Counted from the stretch's first letter, positions 36,370-46,298 are shown. The stretch is 64,000 bases of DNA from an uncultured Bacteroides sp. (GCF_949298305.1 NZ_CASFWU010000032.1:1-64000), one strand, 5' to 3'. Notes: a model not told the origin generated them from the sequence alone. Made by a program: numbers and translations.

Positions 36370-37797
36370 TCAGTCCAGCCGCATCAGCTCGTCGCACACC
36401 GTGTCCTGAAAGGCACGTGCCTCCTTGCCCGAAAGCGCGTTCTGGTTCATGATGGCAAAGGCCACCCAGTGTCCGTTGGCCGCTTGCAGATAGCCTGCCA
36501 GGCAGTTGATGGCGGTGTAGGAGCCTGTCTTGGCGAATACGCGTTTGTGGGCGGGCCGTCCGGCTTTCATGCGGCGTTTCAGCGTGCCGTCCACGCCGCC
36601 CACGGGCAGGGCCTTGTAGAGCTTCTGAAAGAGGTCGGTGCGCGAGTAGGCATACTTCAGGAAGGCCACCAGCAGCTCGGGCGATACGTAGTCGTAGTTG
36701 GACAGGCCACAGCCGTCGGCCAGGCTGTAATGGTCGGGGTCGTAGCCCAGCCGTTTGATGAGGGCCCGCACGGCTGCCAGTCCGTCGCCGGCAGAGACGT
36801 GTTTCTTGCCGGTGGCCTGCGCGCCCAGGCGGCAGAGCAGGGCTTCTGCGTTCAGGTTGTCGCTCTCCTTCATAATCTGTCTCACAACGGCCTGAACAGG
36901 GGTCTCGTAGGCGGCTATCCGTACGGCCAGACTGTCGGCCTCCAGCTCGCTGAATTCATAGGCAGAGAGGCAGCGCACGCCGCGGCCTTGCAGCCGTTCC
37001 ACGAAGGTGCGCATGAAGAAGTCCTGCGAGGCAAAGAGATTGACCGTTCCCGTCCGTTCCCCGTCCACATTGCCCGTCACGCAGACGGCGTTGCCGTTCT
37101 CCAGCCAGTTGCGCGTCACGCGGAAGCGTCCTGCCGAGGGTGTCCGCGAGCGGGTCTTGTTCTCTACCGTATAGTAGGACGAGGCGGGCCTGCACTCCAG
37201 CCGTGCCGTGTCGCCCCTGGCTCCGGGGGTGGCGGTCACCGTCAGCACGCCCTTGTCCAGCATGAGCGGCGACAGGTAGGGCTGGAAGGCATAGGGCGTG
37301 TCGTCCCACAGCCAGCCGCTGCCCCAGTAGAGGGAGTCTTTCATGGAGACGTCGCCGTACACTTGCCCGTAGATGACTTTGAATGGCTGTCGGGCCACCA
37401 TGCTCACCAGCGAGTCCAGCGCCTCATCGTCCAGTTCGGGGTCAAAGCCGCCCACTACGTAGAGGTCGCCCTTCAGCGTGTCGGCTTCGACTGTCCCCCG
37501 ATACCACACTTCGGTGCGGAAGGGTTCGTCGGACTTGGGCTGTGCCAGGGCCGTAATGGTCGTAAGCAGTTTCATGGTGGAGGCGGGACGGGAGAGCTTG
37601 TCGGCCTGGTAGGCATAGAGCGGCTTGTTGGCGCTCAGGTCGTAGGCGGCAATGCCTACGTTCGAGCCCTGCGGCAGGCCGTATTTCACCAGCGTGTCCA
37701 GCCGTGCGGTGAGTGTCTGGTCGCCGCCCTCTGTCTTTTGGGCAGACAAGGGCAGGCAGAGCAGCAGAGAGAGAAGCAAAGAGAATGTACGGAACAC
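36370..37797 (-). CDS. dacB: D-alanyl-D-alanine carboxypeptidase/endopeptidase (PBP4, S13)
   Basis: Periplasmic penicillin-binding protein that trims or cuts peptidoglycan cross-links. All three motifs are present: SxxK as STMK in RPASTMKLL, SxN as SDN in MKESDNLNAEAL, and KTG in FAKTGSYTA. The start is uncertain: there is no ATG. A GTG at 37797 gives 475 residues beginning directly with a signal peptide (FRTFSLLLSLLLCLPLSAQ). The frame is open to a GTG at 37860, but those 21 residues would be encoded by repeat sequence. Family identity is certain; the start is not. Confidence 0.9.
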   Translation of the reverse strand: MFRTFSLLLSLLLCLPLSAQKTEGGDQTLTARLDTLVKYGLPQGSNVGIAAYDLSANKPLYAYQADKLSRPASTMKLLTTITALAQPKSDEPFRTEVWYRGTVEADTLKGDLYVVGGFDPELDDEALDSLVSMVARQPFKVIYGQVYGDVSMKDSLYWGSGWLWDDTPYAFQPYLSPLMLDKGVLTVTATPGARGDTARLECRPASSYYTVENKTRSRTPSAGRFRVTRNWLENGNAVCVTGNVDGERTGTVNLFASQDFFMRTFVERLQGRGVRCLSAYEFSELEADSLAVRIAAYETPVQAVVRQIMKESDNLNAEALLCRLGAQATGKKHVSAGDGLAAVRALIKRLGYDPDHYSLADGCGLSNYDYVSPELLVAFLKYAYSRTDLFQKLYKALPVGGVDGTLKRRMKAGRPAHKRVFAKTGSYTAINCLAGYLQAANGHWVAFAIMNQNALSGKEARAFQDTVCDELMRLD

Positions 37798-37800
37798 TTG

Positions 37801-37834
37801 TTTAATGGTAAATGATGAATGGTTAATGGTAAAT
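37801..37834. repeat. Direct repeat of TTAATGGTAAATG words just before dacB
   Basis: TTAATGGTAAATG occurs at 37802-37814 and again at 37823-37835 with ATGAATGG between. The words abut the probable dacB start and are read into protein only if the upstream GTG is used. Confidence 0.6.
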
Positions 37835-37842
37835 GGAGATTT

Positions 37843-37980
37843 TTCAGACGCGGATGACACGGATGGCGCGGAATTATTCTTTTTATTTCTTTTAATCCGC
37901 CCCCAGTGTCGCCCCTGTGGCCAAAGGCCTTCAGGCTCAAGACTTGAAAATCTATGTTGTCCGTGTCATCTGCGGCTGAA
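37843..37980. repeat. Inverted repeat flanking the dacB-lpd gap
   Basis: TTCAGACGCGGATGACACGG (37843 on) and its complement ending at 37980 (CCGTGTCATCTGCGGCTGAA) match at 19 of 21 positions and enclose about 96 bases without a gene. It resembles a dispersed Bacteroides repeat that reads GATGACAC. Confidence 0.65.
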
Positions 37981-37992
37981 GAATGTTCCGGT

Positions 37993-39354
37993 TCAGAGTG
38001 CCTCGCGGAAGATTTCGCCCACCGTGGGATGCGGGAATACAACTTTCTTCCACTCTTCGGCGGTCAGGCCCAGTTCGACGGCCATGCCCGCCAGGGTGAT
38101 GATTTCCGAAGCGGGGTTGCCCAGCACGTGCGCGCCCAGGATGCGGCCTTCCTTGTCCAGCAGCAGCTTGCAGAGGCCGTTTACGCCCTCATTCTCCGCC
38201 ACGAAGCGGCCCGAGTAGGCCATCGGCAGCTTCACCGCCTCGTAGTCCGTGCCCTTCTGCCGCAGGCTGTCCTCGGTCTCGCCCACGCCTGCAATCTCGG
38301 GGTTGGTGTAGACCACGCCGGGAATGGCGCGGTAGCTCATGGCGTCCGCCTTCCCCGCCACGGTGTGTACGGCCACTTCGGCCTCGCGCACCGCCGTGTG
38401 GGCCAGCAGCGAGAATCCGGTCAGGTCGCCGCAGGCATATACGCCGGGCACCGAGGTGCGCATCTGTGCATCCACGCGGATGTGACCGCGCTCCGTGCGC
38501 TCCAGCGCCAGGTTCTCCAGTCCCAGGCCGGCGGTGCAGGGACGGCGTCCCACGCACATCAGCAGTCTTTGTGACTCTACCGTCAGGCCGTTGCCTCCGG
38601 CGTCGGTGCATTCGGCCCGGAGCAGGGTCTGTCCGCCGTCGGCGGCAACCGCAGCGAGCGAGAGCACCCGCGTACTCGTCAGGAACTTCACGCCTCGGCG
38701 GGCATATTCGGCTCTGAGCAGGGCGGCCAGTTCACGGTCCATGCCGTTCAGTATCTCGTCCATCATTTCCACCACCGTCACCTTCGTGCCCAGGCTGCTG
38801 AAGAACGAGGCGAACTCCATGCCTATCACTCCGCCGCCCACGATGGTCAGCGACTCGGGCAGTTCCTTGCACTCCAGCGCGTCGCGGTGGGTCCAGTAGG
38901 GCACCGTGTCCAGTCCGGGGATAGGGGGTATTACCGTCTCCGAGCCCGTGCAGAGCAGCAGGTTGTCGCACTCGTAGAGCGTTCCGGCACAGCTCACGTG
39001 GTTCTTGTCCACCACCGTGGCCTCGCCTTCCACCACGTCCACGTGGCAGGCGCTCATCTTGCCCTTGATGCCCAGCACCAGCTTGCGCACCACCTTCTGC
39101 TTGCGGGCAATGATTTTGGGCAGGTCGGCCTTCACCTCGCCCGTGCTGACGCCGTACTTCGACGCATGGCGCGCCGCGTCGCAGGTCTTGGCGGAATAGA
39201 GCAGCGTCTTGGTGGGGATGCACCCCTCGTTCAGGCAGACGCCGCCCAGGCTACGTTTCTCGAACAACACTACACTCAGTCCTGCCTTTCCGGCAGCTTC
39301 GGCGGCCGTGTATCCCGCAGGACCCCCGCCGATAATGGCTACTTGGTATTTCAT
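37993..39354 (-). CDS. lpdA: Dihydrolipoyl dehydrogenase
   Basis: FAD disulfide oxidoreductase that reoxidises dihydrolipoyl groups of 2-oxoacid dehydrogenase or glycine cleavage complexes. The product has 453 residues. FAD fold GGGPAGYTAAEAAGKAG at 9-25; redox disulfide GGVCLNEGCIPTKTLL near 37-52; NAD fold VGGGVIGMEFASFF near 175; the C-terminal catalytic His-Pro in FPHPTVGEIF. It stands alone between dacB and PL8, with no E1 or E2 subunits nearby. Confidence 0.93.
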   Translation of the reverse strand: MKYQVAIIGGGPAGYTAAEAAGKAGLSVVLFEKRSLGGVCLNEGCIPTKTLLYSAKTCDAARHASKYGVSTGEVKADLPKIIARKQKVVRKLVLGIKGKMSACHVDVVEGEATVVDKNHVSCAGTLYECDNLLLCTGSETVIPPIPGLDTVPYWTHRDALECKELPESLTIVGGGVIGMEFASFFSSLGTKVTVVEMMDEILNGMDRELAALLRAEYARRGVKFLTSTRVLSLAAVAADGGQTLLRAECTDAGGNGLTVESQRLLMCVGRRPCTAGLGLENLALERTERGHIRVDAQMRTSVPGVYACGDLTGFSLLAHTAVREAEVAVHTVAGKADAMSYRAIPGVVYTNPEIAGVGETEDSLRQKGTDYEAVKLPMAYSGRFVAENEGVNGLCKLLLDKEGRILGAHVLGNPASEIITLAGMAVELGLTAEEWKKVVFPHPTVGEIFREAL

Positions 39355-39457
39355 ATCTTTTCAGGTTAAGTCAAGGCTTGCGCCGTATTTTTCGGTGAAG
39401 ATACGACTTCTGTTCCAAAAAAGAATGAAGCGGGCGCTCTTTTTTCACGGCTTCCGC

Positions 39458-42400
39458 CTATTTGGACAGCTCCACCTCGAAGCTGGCAGCGTCCTTGCAG
39501 GCAAAACGGAGCACCGTCTGCTTCCTGTCGGCCGAAATCACCTTGCAATAGGGCGTCTCCTTCACCTGCCAGCGGCCTTTCAGGGTGAGGGTCAGGGGCA
39601 TGTCCCGGCTCTTGTTGTCAATCCACGGGCGGGAGTAGATGCTGCGTTCCTTGCGCTTGCCCTGCTCGTCGAAAGCCTCGTCGCTGGGACCGCTGTAAAG
39701 GGCCAGGTCGGGCTGGCAGACGGTGAGCAGCGCCTTGCCGCCTTCCTGGCGCACCATCACGAGGCAGGATGTGTCGGCCGCCTGCACCAGCCCGGCCTTG
39801 GGCAGTGACTGCGGTGTCTCGAAGAGTACGTACGAAGTGAGCCGGCCGTCGGCGGTACGTACGATGTGGGCGTTACGGTCCTGCCGCAACACTTTATAGT
39901 CCGGCTTGCGGGCGAAGCGTTTCAGTGCGGCTGCATCGGTGCGCGGCAGGACGGCATACTCGTAGGAAGCGCCTTCCGGTGCCTTGCCGTGTTGCAGGGT
40001 GAGCGATACCCAGTCGCCCGTAGTGGGCTTCACACTGCGTTCGCCTACGGTAGTCTGAGGGAAGTTCCGCTCAAATTTAGCCCATTTCATCGAACTTTCC
40101 GGCAGGTAGTAGCCCACTCCGTTGGGGTCGAGGTAGGTATTCCCATCCTCCTGGTAAGTTTCCCAATAGGTGCGGAAAGCGGGCGTAGTGGCCGCCAGCT
40201 GGAAGACGGTAGTCTCCGTGGGATAGTCTGCATTCGTGTTCTCGATGTCCGAGCCGAGGCAGACGATGGTGCCGTCCAGGAAGTGGTAGGACTTGCGTGC
40301 GCGCAGCGAGCCGTTGTACTTGTCGTGCTCGTGCAGCTTCATGCCGAAGTTGCCGTTCTCGCGGCCTTGCGAAAGCCCGCCGGCAAAGGCTTCGTCGGAG
40401 TAGAGCATTTCCTCCATGCCCGAGAAGGTGTCTACGTTGAGCACCCGGGCGCGCAGCTGGTCGAAGGGCAGGTGGATGCTGGTGGCGCCCGGTATGCGGT
40501 TCCAGTCGAACCCTGCCTCCTGCCAGCCGCTGGTGCTGAAAGTGACCATTTCATCGGGTTTTCCTGTCAGTATCTGCATGCTTCCGTGTGCCAGGTAGCG
40601 GCCGTAGAAGTTGGCGTCCAGGTAGTGCTCGGCCGCCCAGAGGTAGCGCGAGTGTCCGCGCACCACGGCTGCCCAGTTGTCGCGTCGCTGCACGCTGACA
40701 CAGCCGTAGCCCAACGCCAGGTTGCCCTGCGGGTCGGGTTCGGGTCGGAAGCCCTGTGCCTCCAGCTCCTGCTTCAGCTGCAGTTCCTTTTGGGTCGAGG
40801 TGCGGGGCAGGTAGTCGGGGTCGCTCTCGCTGACCCGTCCGCTGTACGCCATCAGGCGCAGGTAGGCGGCGGCCATGTCGGCGTCGTACTTCTGCTGTCC
40901 GTCCGGTGTGCCCGAGAGGGCCATCATGGCGTACTGCACGGGGATGAGCTGTCCCTTGCCGTTGGGGTGGCGTCCGGACATGGAAAGCGCCCACTGGCGG
41001 GTGTTGCAGTAGAAACGCATGGTGAGCAGTACCTTCTTCACCGTTGCGTGCGCCAGTTCAGACACGCGGAACTGCGTACCGCTCAGCAGGTAAATCATGT
41101 TCGTGGCACCGTCCAGTCCGCCCACGGCGTAGGCGGGATAGTTGTTGCGGTGGTGGAAGCAGGCGCCGTCGCTCTTGAACGAGCCTGCCAGTCCGTCGGC
41201 CGGCCGGCATCCGTAGTCCAGCCAGCGTGAGAAGGAACGCAGATACTGCACCTTTTCGGGCGAGTCTTCCATGATGAGGATGCTGGCAATGCGTCCCTGT
41301 GTCTGGGTGTTGAAGGAGTCGATGTCGATGCCGTTCACCGTGGGCATGGGGTAGACCTCGTTGGTGATGGCATACCAGCGCAGCGTCCGCTCGGCCTCGG
41401 CCAGCTTGCCTGCCTCGCGCAGCACGTCCTTCATCAGGAAGTAGGCCACGTAGAGGCCGCGCATGCTGTAGCCGTAGTGGTGGATGTTGCCCCAGCAGCT
41501 GCCGTAGGCCACGCCCTGGTCGGTGATGTGGTCGTACATGGCCAGGAACTTCTGCCGCAGCTCGTCGCGCAGCGTGTGGTCCTTGGCGTTCAGGTAGGCG
41601 ACGGCAATGCGCTTCATCAGGTTGAAGTAGGCGTTCATCTCCATGCCCAGCTTGGTGAACATGTCCTTGTCCCAGTCCGGCATCATGCGCTCGTAGGCCT
41701 CGGCCTGGCGCACCATGAAGATGGGCAGGCCGCTCACCTTTCCGTTCCTATAAGTGATGCCGTAGAAGTCGTAGGCCTTGCGGATGGCCTGCATCTCCTT
41801 GTCGGTGAGCCGGCCGGGCGTGTAGAGCATGTCGCGGAAGCGGGCTTCCATCCGTTTCATGTCGGCCTTCTGTTGCTCGTCGAGAGGTGTCAGGGCCATG
41901 TCGGGCTTCCAGAGCGAGTGCTCGTAGATGACCAGCCAGTGGCTCGTGGTTCCCTTGTTGACAAAAGGCACCTGCACGTCTGCCGTCTGCTGGCGGGAGT
42001 CGACCTTGCTGCCGGTGACGATGTGGTCGAAGTAGAGTTTGCCCTTCACGTCGGGCGCCACCACGCGCAGTTCGTCCATGCCTTCCTCGGGCGTGCCCTC
42101 CATGTCGCGCTCGTAGCATACCCAGGCCCCGCGCCAGCCCGTGAAGTTGATGCCGAAGGGGAACGATGTGCAGACCTTGCCGTCCTTCAGGAACTCGAAG
42201 CGCAGCTGTTTGTCCTGTGCCTGCTCGTTGTACACCCACACGATGAAGGCCGACAGGTAGGTGTCCTTGCCCGTGGGGTCTTTCTTTTCAAACATCAGGT
42301 CTTTCTTCACACGAAGCACGGCTCCCGGTTCAAACTCCCAGCCGAGGCTGTGCTGGCCGTCTTTGTAATGTTCGTCGTTGATGTACAGGCGCGAGCCTTC

Positions 42401-42577
42401 GCCGGTTGACATGAAGGCGGGCACGGCTCCGTCCTCGAAAGAGAGCAGCCGCTCGTTTTTCACCACCTGGGCCCGCAGGCCGCCTGTTGTCAGAAGGAGG
42501 CCGAGCAATGACAGGGCTGCAGCCTTGCAGATAAGGGAATGAGATTTCAGCATGGTTTCCAGTTTTATGTTTTTCAT
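39458..42577 (-). CDS. Polysaccharide lyase family 8, chondroitin sulfate ABC lyase type
   Basis: Cuts chondroitin and dermatan sulfate (possibly hyaluronan) by beta-elimination, leaving an unsaturated uronate that GH88 removes. The product has 1039 residues from the ATG at 42577 with a signal peptide ([16 protein letters not shown]); an ATG at 42553 is an alternative. The N-terminal lectin-like domain starts [14 protein letters not shown]. The alpha/alpha toroid carries [10 protein letters not shown] with H476 and Y483 seven apart, and SGRHPNG with R536. This His-Tyr-Arg set matches the order and spacing in Proteus chondroitinase ABC (501/508/560). C-terminal beta-sandwich domains follow. 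No SusC/SusD genes adjoin. Confidence 0.93.
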   Translation of the reverse strand: MKNIKLETMLKSHSLICKAAALSLLGLLLTTGGLRAQVVKNERLLSFEDGAVPAFMSTGEGSRLYINDEHYKDGQHSLGWEFEPGAVLRVKKDLMFEKKDPTGKDTYLSAFIVWVYNEQAQDKQLRFEFLKDGKVCTSFPFGINFTGWRGAWVCYERDMEGTPEEGMDELRVVAPDVKGKLYFDHIVTGSKVDSRQQTADVQVPFVNKGTTSHWLVIYEHSLWKPDMALTPLDEQQKADMKRMEARFRDMLYTPGRLTDKEMQAIRKAYDFYGITYRNGKVSGLPIFMVRQAEAYERMMPDWDKDMFTKLGMEMNAYFNLMKRIAVAYLNAKDHTLRDELRQKFLAMYDHITDQGVAYGSCWGNIHHYGYSMRGLYVAYFLMKDVLREAGKLAEAERTLRWYAITNEVYPMPTVNGIDIDSFNTQTQGRIASILIMEDSPEKVQYLRSFSRWLDYGCRPADGLAGSFKSDGACFHHRNNYPAYAVGGLDGATNMIYLLSGTQFRVSELAHATVKKVLLTMRFYCNTRQWALSMSGRHPNGKGQLIPVQYAMMALSGTPDGQQKYDADMAAAYLRLMAYSGRVSESDPDYLPRTSTQKELQLKQELEAQGFRPEPDPQGNLALGYGCVSVQRRDNWAAVVRGHSRYLWAAEHYLDANFYGRYLAHGSMQILTGKPDEMVTFSTSGWQEAGFDWNRIPGATSIHLPFDQLRARVLNVDTFSGMEEMLYSDEAFAGGLSQGRENGNFGMKLHEHDKYNGSLRARKSYHFLDGTIVCLGSDIENTNADYPTETTVFQLAATTPAFRTYWETYQEDGNTYLDPNGVGYYLPESSMKWAKFERNFPQTTVGERSVKPTTGDWVSLTLQHGKAPEGASYEYAVLPRTDAAALKRFARKPDYKVLRQDRNAHIVRTADGRLTSYVLFETPQSLPKAGLVQAADTSCLVMVRQEGGKALLTVCQPDLALYSGPSDEAFDEQGKRKERSIYSRPWIDNKSRDMPLTLTLKGRWQVKETPYCKVISADRKQTVLRFACKDAASFEVELSK

Positions 42578-42814
42578 CGTTAAGCCGTCTGTACACCCCC
42601 TTCGGCGCGGTGGGCGCAAAGGGTTGTTCAGGCGGCACAAAGGAAGCCAACTTCTGCAAAAAGAAAGGTCATAAATAGTACATAAGAAGTCCAAAAAGTT
42701 TCAGACGCATTGGCGGGGGAGGCTGAAGGCGCTTCCCTCATGCCCCGCGCATCCGTTTCCCTCCGGCCGTTCCTGCCTTCCGGACAGGCGGGGCGTGCGC
42801 CGGGCCGTCCGGAC

Positions 42815-43321
42815 TCAGGGATGCTGCTTCTCGAAAGCCCTGTTCTCCTCCTGCACGGTGCGCACGGTTTCCTCCAGCTCGCCGATGGGGAGGTCAATGT
42901 TGTACCAGTCGTTGTAGCAGTCGGTGACATACCATTTGCCGTCAATCAGCTCGAAGATGACGCGCAGCGAGGGCTCGGACTCCTCGTAGCCGGCCTCAAA
43001 CTCCTTCATTGCCGGCTGGTCTGCCGTGAAGTGCGACACGTACACTCCGCCCTCTTCTTCGGTGATTCTTCCTTCTTTCATCGTCTCGGCGTCCAGCAGG
43101 GGCCACTTCTCGCGGGTGAAGGGGAAGGATTGTTCCGTTTCGCCGTCGTCCTTCAGCAGGGTGATGGGCGACTTCAGGGGGAACTTGACGCGCGAATACT
43201 GGAAGGACGCACTGGTTGTGAATTTCTGGAGGAAGGTCTTGAAGTCCTCACCGGCGCGGCTGCCGGAAACAAAAAGGGTCAGTGCTGCAAACAGACAAAA
43301 TACGTAGCGGATTGTCTTCAT
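42815..43321 (-). CDS. Small secreted DUF4348-like protein
   Basis: The product has 168 residues from the ATG at 43321 with a signal peptide at 1-23 (YVFCLFAALTLFVSGSRAG). The mature part is acidic and aromatic (EDFKTFLQKFTTSASFQYSRV at the start, GKWYVTDCYNDWYNIDLP near 130) and ends in a charged helix. I recall this pattern from the Bacteroidales family DUF4348; the function is unknown. It has its own promoter-like element, and the 22-bp repeat array lies about 130 bases upstream of its start. Confidence 0.75.
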   Translation of the reverse strand: MKTIRYVFCLFAALTLFVSGSRAGEDFKTFLQKFTTSASFQYSRVKFPLKSPITLLKDDGETEQSFPFTREKWPLLDAETMKEGRITEEEGGVYVSHFTADQPAMKEFEAGYEESEPSLRVIFELIDGKWYVTDCYNDWYNIDLPIGELEETVRTVQEENRAFEKQHP

Positions 43322-43346
43322 ATAAAAGGGGTATTGATTCGGGGGA

Positions 43347-43354
43347 CAAATATA
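43347..43354 (-). promoter_or_regulatory. -7 element of the DUF4348-like gene
   Basis: TATATTTG on the leftward strand, 25 bases before the ATG at 43321. No clear -33. Confidence 0.45.
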
Positions 43355-43452
43355 CGAAATGGATGCGAATCTCATTCCGTCACGGACAAAATTCACAACT
43401 GTTGCAATCGTTTCACACCGGCGTCCTTCGGCCCGGCTGCCGGTTGTTTGCA

Positions 43453-43540
43453 CCGTGCAAGCATCGTCCGTCTGCCATGCAAGCATGGTCTGCGGACCGT
43501 GCAGGCATTGTCCGCGGACCGTGCAAGCATCGTGCATCGG
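43453..43540. repeat. Tandem array of the 22-bp repeat, locus B (four copies)
   Basis: Units start at 43453, 43475, 43497 and 43519, an exact 22-base period, with the same unit as at 17963-18087 (CCGTGCARGCATYGTC; the second unit is CCATGCAAGCATGGTC). It lies between the interrupted DUF1593 gene and the promoter of the DUF4348-like gene. Confidence 0.88.
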
Positions 43541-43693
43541 CCCCTCAGACATCGTGCCAGGGGCCTTCGCACAACGGTTTCTCACGCGCCTTGTGCGGCA
43601 TCCGGCATGCGTCTTGCACGCCTTTGCGCAGATGCGGCGGCCTGTTGCGGGGGTGGGGGCGCCGGAGTCCGGGGGCTTGCGCCGCAAGCCGGC

Positions 43694-44746
43694 CTACTTT
43701 GCAGGCGGCAGCATCCGGTCGGCCCTTCTGGCGAAGTCTTCCTGAAACTGCGCGCGCCATTGGTAGACGGACTTTCCGCCTTCGGGAGCGTCGAACCAGT
43801 GGTTCTTGCCTGCGTCGGGGCGGACAAAGCGGCCGCCCTAGCCGGGCTGGTCGGGCTTCTCGGCGTCGCTGATGCCCAGGGCGGCGCTGACGAGGTAGAG
43901 GAACGAGGGCGAGTCGCCTTCCCACACGCCGGGCGTGTCGGGGTAGAAGCCGCTTTCGGGATAGGCCATTCCCAGCAGGCCGTGGCCGCGGCGGATGTAC
44001 TGGTTCACCCATTTCAGGTCGGCCACCGACGGGTCGGAGCCTGCGGCGTTCCAGAACATGCCCATGTGGTTCTGTCGCGACACAATCATGAACAGCCGTG
44101 GGAAGGTGTCCAGCAGCCATTGTCCCGAGCCGTCCTGCAGCCCGATGGTGTAGATGCGCACCTTGTCCAGGAGGCGTTCGGCTTCGGCCTGCGGTCTGGT
44201 CTGCGTTATCTTCCACAGGGCCTGGGCCAGGTCGGCTGTTCCTCCCCAGACGCAGAACCACACGGGGCGTGTGTCGGGTTCTTCCAGCAGGCGGATAATC
44301 TGTTCGGATGCCTCGCTGTCGCAATCTTTTCCTACGATTTCATCGGCCTTTTTACCCCACGTGCCCGAGCGTCCCTGCCACGTCACCCGGCGCAGGGCGT
44401 CGGCCGTAGGGTAGCGGTTGTCGTGCCGCTGCAGGTTGGGCTGCACGGCTTCGTAGAGGTAGAGCATGTCCAGCAGATTCTGTTTGTTGGCCACGTTGGC
44501 AAAGGTGCCCGAAGTGGCGATGAGGCCCTCTACGTCGAACTCGTTGGTGTAGAGCAGGAAGCGGACCATCGACTGCACGTCGTCCGAGTCGCTTCGGCGT
44601 TCGGGAGCGCCGAATCCCATTCCGCCGGGCACTACGTCCACTGGAGGGAAGTCGGTCATGATGACTACACGCAGGCGCGGTGCTGCCTGCAACAGGCTGC
44701 CCGCTACGAGCAGCAGAAGAAAGGCGAGGGATAGTTTTTTTCTCAT
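43694..44746 (-). pseudogene. DUF1593 nucleoside hydrolase-like protein, interrupted by an amber codon
   Basis: From the ATG at 44746 the frame gives 302 residues with a signal peptide (LAFLLLLVAGSLLQAA) and the DUF1593 core (VVIMTDFPP, DDVQSMVRFLLYTNEFDVEGLIAT, GHGLLGMAYPESGFYPDTPG), then stops at TAG (43838-43840). The same frame goes on for 47 more codons to a stop at 43694 and that part reads like the family's C-terminus (GGRFVRPDAGKNHWFDAPEGG). The downstream paralog has Trp at the equivalent place (EAGWGGYF), so TGG to TAG is the simplest cause. The truncated protein may still fold. Confidence 0.75.
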
Positions 44747-44762
44747 GAGTTATAGGGTGTTG

Positions 44763-46184
44763 TTAGGGGTTGACGGTTATGATTACTCTGCGGTATCCCT
44801 TCAGTGCGGGCTGTCCGTTGTCGGTCACTTCGCAGATGACGTGAAGGGCCTTTCCGGCTGCGTCGGCAGGCACGGTGAGGGTGGCACGGGCCGCGTCGGC
44901 ATGCTCTATCTCCGGCGTACCGGCATAGGTTCCGGCTTCGGGCAGTATCCACCAGTGGTAGCTGAGGCGGTCGCCGTCGGGGTCGGACGATTTCGAGGCA
45001 TCCAGTTGGATGGTTTCTCCGGCACGGGCTTTAAGACTGACGGCATCCAGGCCTTTCTGGCGGTTGACTATCACGACGGGGTTGCGGTTGCCTTTCCCTT
45101 GGGTAGCCCAGTCCATGCGGGCGGCGAAGTTGGCAAAGATGGCGGGGTAGAAGTAATTTTCGTACTTCTGCGATATTTTCTTCACTTCGGGCTGGTGGTT
45201 GGTGTAGCAGCTGGTTTCGCCGTCGGGACTCAGTCCCCATTCGAAGTAGCCGCCCCAGCCCGCTTCGTTGAATACGGCAGGGTTGTTCAGCCCGTTGGGC
45301 ATCAGGTGCAGGTAGGAGGGCGTGTCGCCTTCCACGCCGTATTTGTTTTTGGGGTAGATGCGGCCCAGGTGTCCGTGGCCCTGTATATGGGTGGCGTATT
45401 CGCCCCAGCGGCTGCTGCCCAGTCCGCATTGCGAGAGCCAGGCGCTTTCGTCCCAGATGAAACGCAGCGACTGGCCGCACGTCTGACGCATCCAGTAGTG
45501 CGAGCTGTACTTGTGGTTGCCGCGGTCGCCCCAGGGCACGTCCTGGTCGGTGATGGTGTAGACGTAGAGCTTGTCCAGGAAGGCTTTCAGCTGTTCTTCC
45601 GTCCGTTCGCGGCGCACTTTCCAGATGGCTTGTGCCAGGGTGTTGGCTCCGCCCCAGGCGGTAATCCACAGCGGGCGGTCGTCGTCCTCGTCGGCCAGCT
45701 GAATCAGGAAGTCGCTGCCGCGCGAGTTGTTTTTTTCTCCCAGTTTGTCTTTACCCAGTTCCAGGCTGCCCGCCATCACCCTGCCGCGCAGGTAGTCGGC
45801 GCTGGGCCAGTAGCCCAGCCGCTGTTTGCCGTTCTCTTTCTCCAGCGGCAGGAAGCCGTTCTGTTCCGAGCGTTTCATCAGGTTGGGCAGGTCTTTCTGG
45901 TAAGCGTCGATGACGGTGCTGATGCTGTCCATCCAGCTGGTGGGGTAGGGACCGCCGCTGCTGTTCCATCCGCTGGTGGCGATGATGGCTTCTATCTCGT
46001 ACAGGTCGGCGTGTACCAGCAGGCGGATGAGCGACTCCATGTCGTCGGGCTCTACGTTGGCCGGAGCAATGTCTGTCAGCACCACGAGGCGTGGCTTCAG
46101 GGTTTTGTCTTGTGCGTTTGCCGGATTGGTACAAAGGCAGCTTCCTGCAAGCAGGATAAACAGTGTTTGGAATAAGGTTCTCAT
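44763..46184 (-). CDS. DUF1593 nucleoside hydrolase-like protein with C-terminal Ig/PKD-type domain
   Basis: The product has 473 residues from the ATG at 46184 with a signal peptide (TLFILLAGSCLCTNPANAQ). The DUF1593 domain resembles inosine-uridine nucleoside hydrolases: the Asp-rich start LVVLTDIAPANVEPDDMESLIRLL keeps part of the metal site. A C-terminal domain from about residue 385 reads like a PKD or Ig fold (GETIQLDASKSSDPDGDRLSYHWW). Probably periplasmic glycoside or nucleoside hydrolase; the substrate is unknown. Only 16 bases separate it from the second, interrupted DUF1593 gene, so they form a tandem pair. Confidence 0.83.
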   Translation of the reverse strand: MRTLFQTLFILLAGSCLCTNPANAQDKTLKPRLVVLTDIAPANVEPDDMESLIRLLVHADLYEIEAIIATSGWNSSGGPYPTSWMDSISTVIDAYQKDLPNLMKRSEQNGFLPLEKENGKQRLGYWPSADYLRGRVMAGSLELGKDKLGEKNNSRGSDFLIQLADEDDDRPLWITAWGGANTLAQAIWKVRRERTEEQLKAFLDKLYVYTITDQDVPWGDRGNHKYSSHYWMRQTCGQSLRFIWDESAWLSQCGLGSSRWGEYATHIQGHGHLGRIYPKNKYGVEGDTPSYLHLMPNGLNNPAVFNEAGWGGYFEWGLSPDGETSCYTNHQPEVKKISQKYENYFYPAIFANFAARMDWATQGKGNRNPVVIVNRQKGLDAVSLKARAGETIQLDASKSSDPDGDRLSYHWWILPEAGTYAGTPEIEHADAARATLTVPADAAGKALHVICEVTDNGQPALKGYRRVIITVNP

Positions 46185-46214
46185 GATACAGGACATATTT
46201 AAGTTAACACGGCG

Positions 46215-46222
46215 CAAAGTTA
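46215..46222 (-). promoter_or_regulatory. -7 element of the DUF1593 pair
   Basis: TAACTTTG on the leftward strand, 30 bases before the ATG at 46184. No clear -33. Confidence 0.45.
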
Positions 46223-46298
46223 CGTCTGAAATCTGATTTAAACCGCTTCTTTTTTAGGGAAAACAGAGCGTATTCCGAGGTTCTGCACGGCCAGACTG

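Noticed and set aside
43838..43840. TAG read as pyrrolysine or another recoded residue
   Set aside because: No pyrrolysine genes in view, the same gene appears to end in TAG, and the paralog has Trp at the matching place, so a TGG-to-TAG mutation is simpler.
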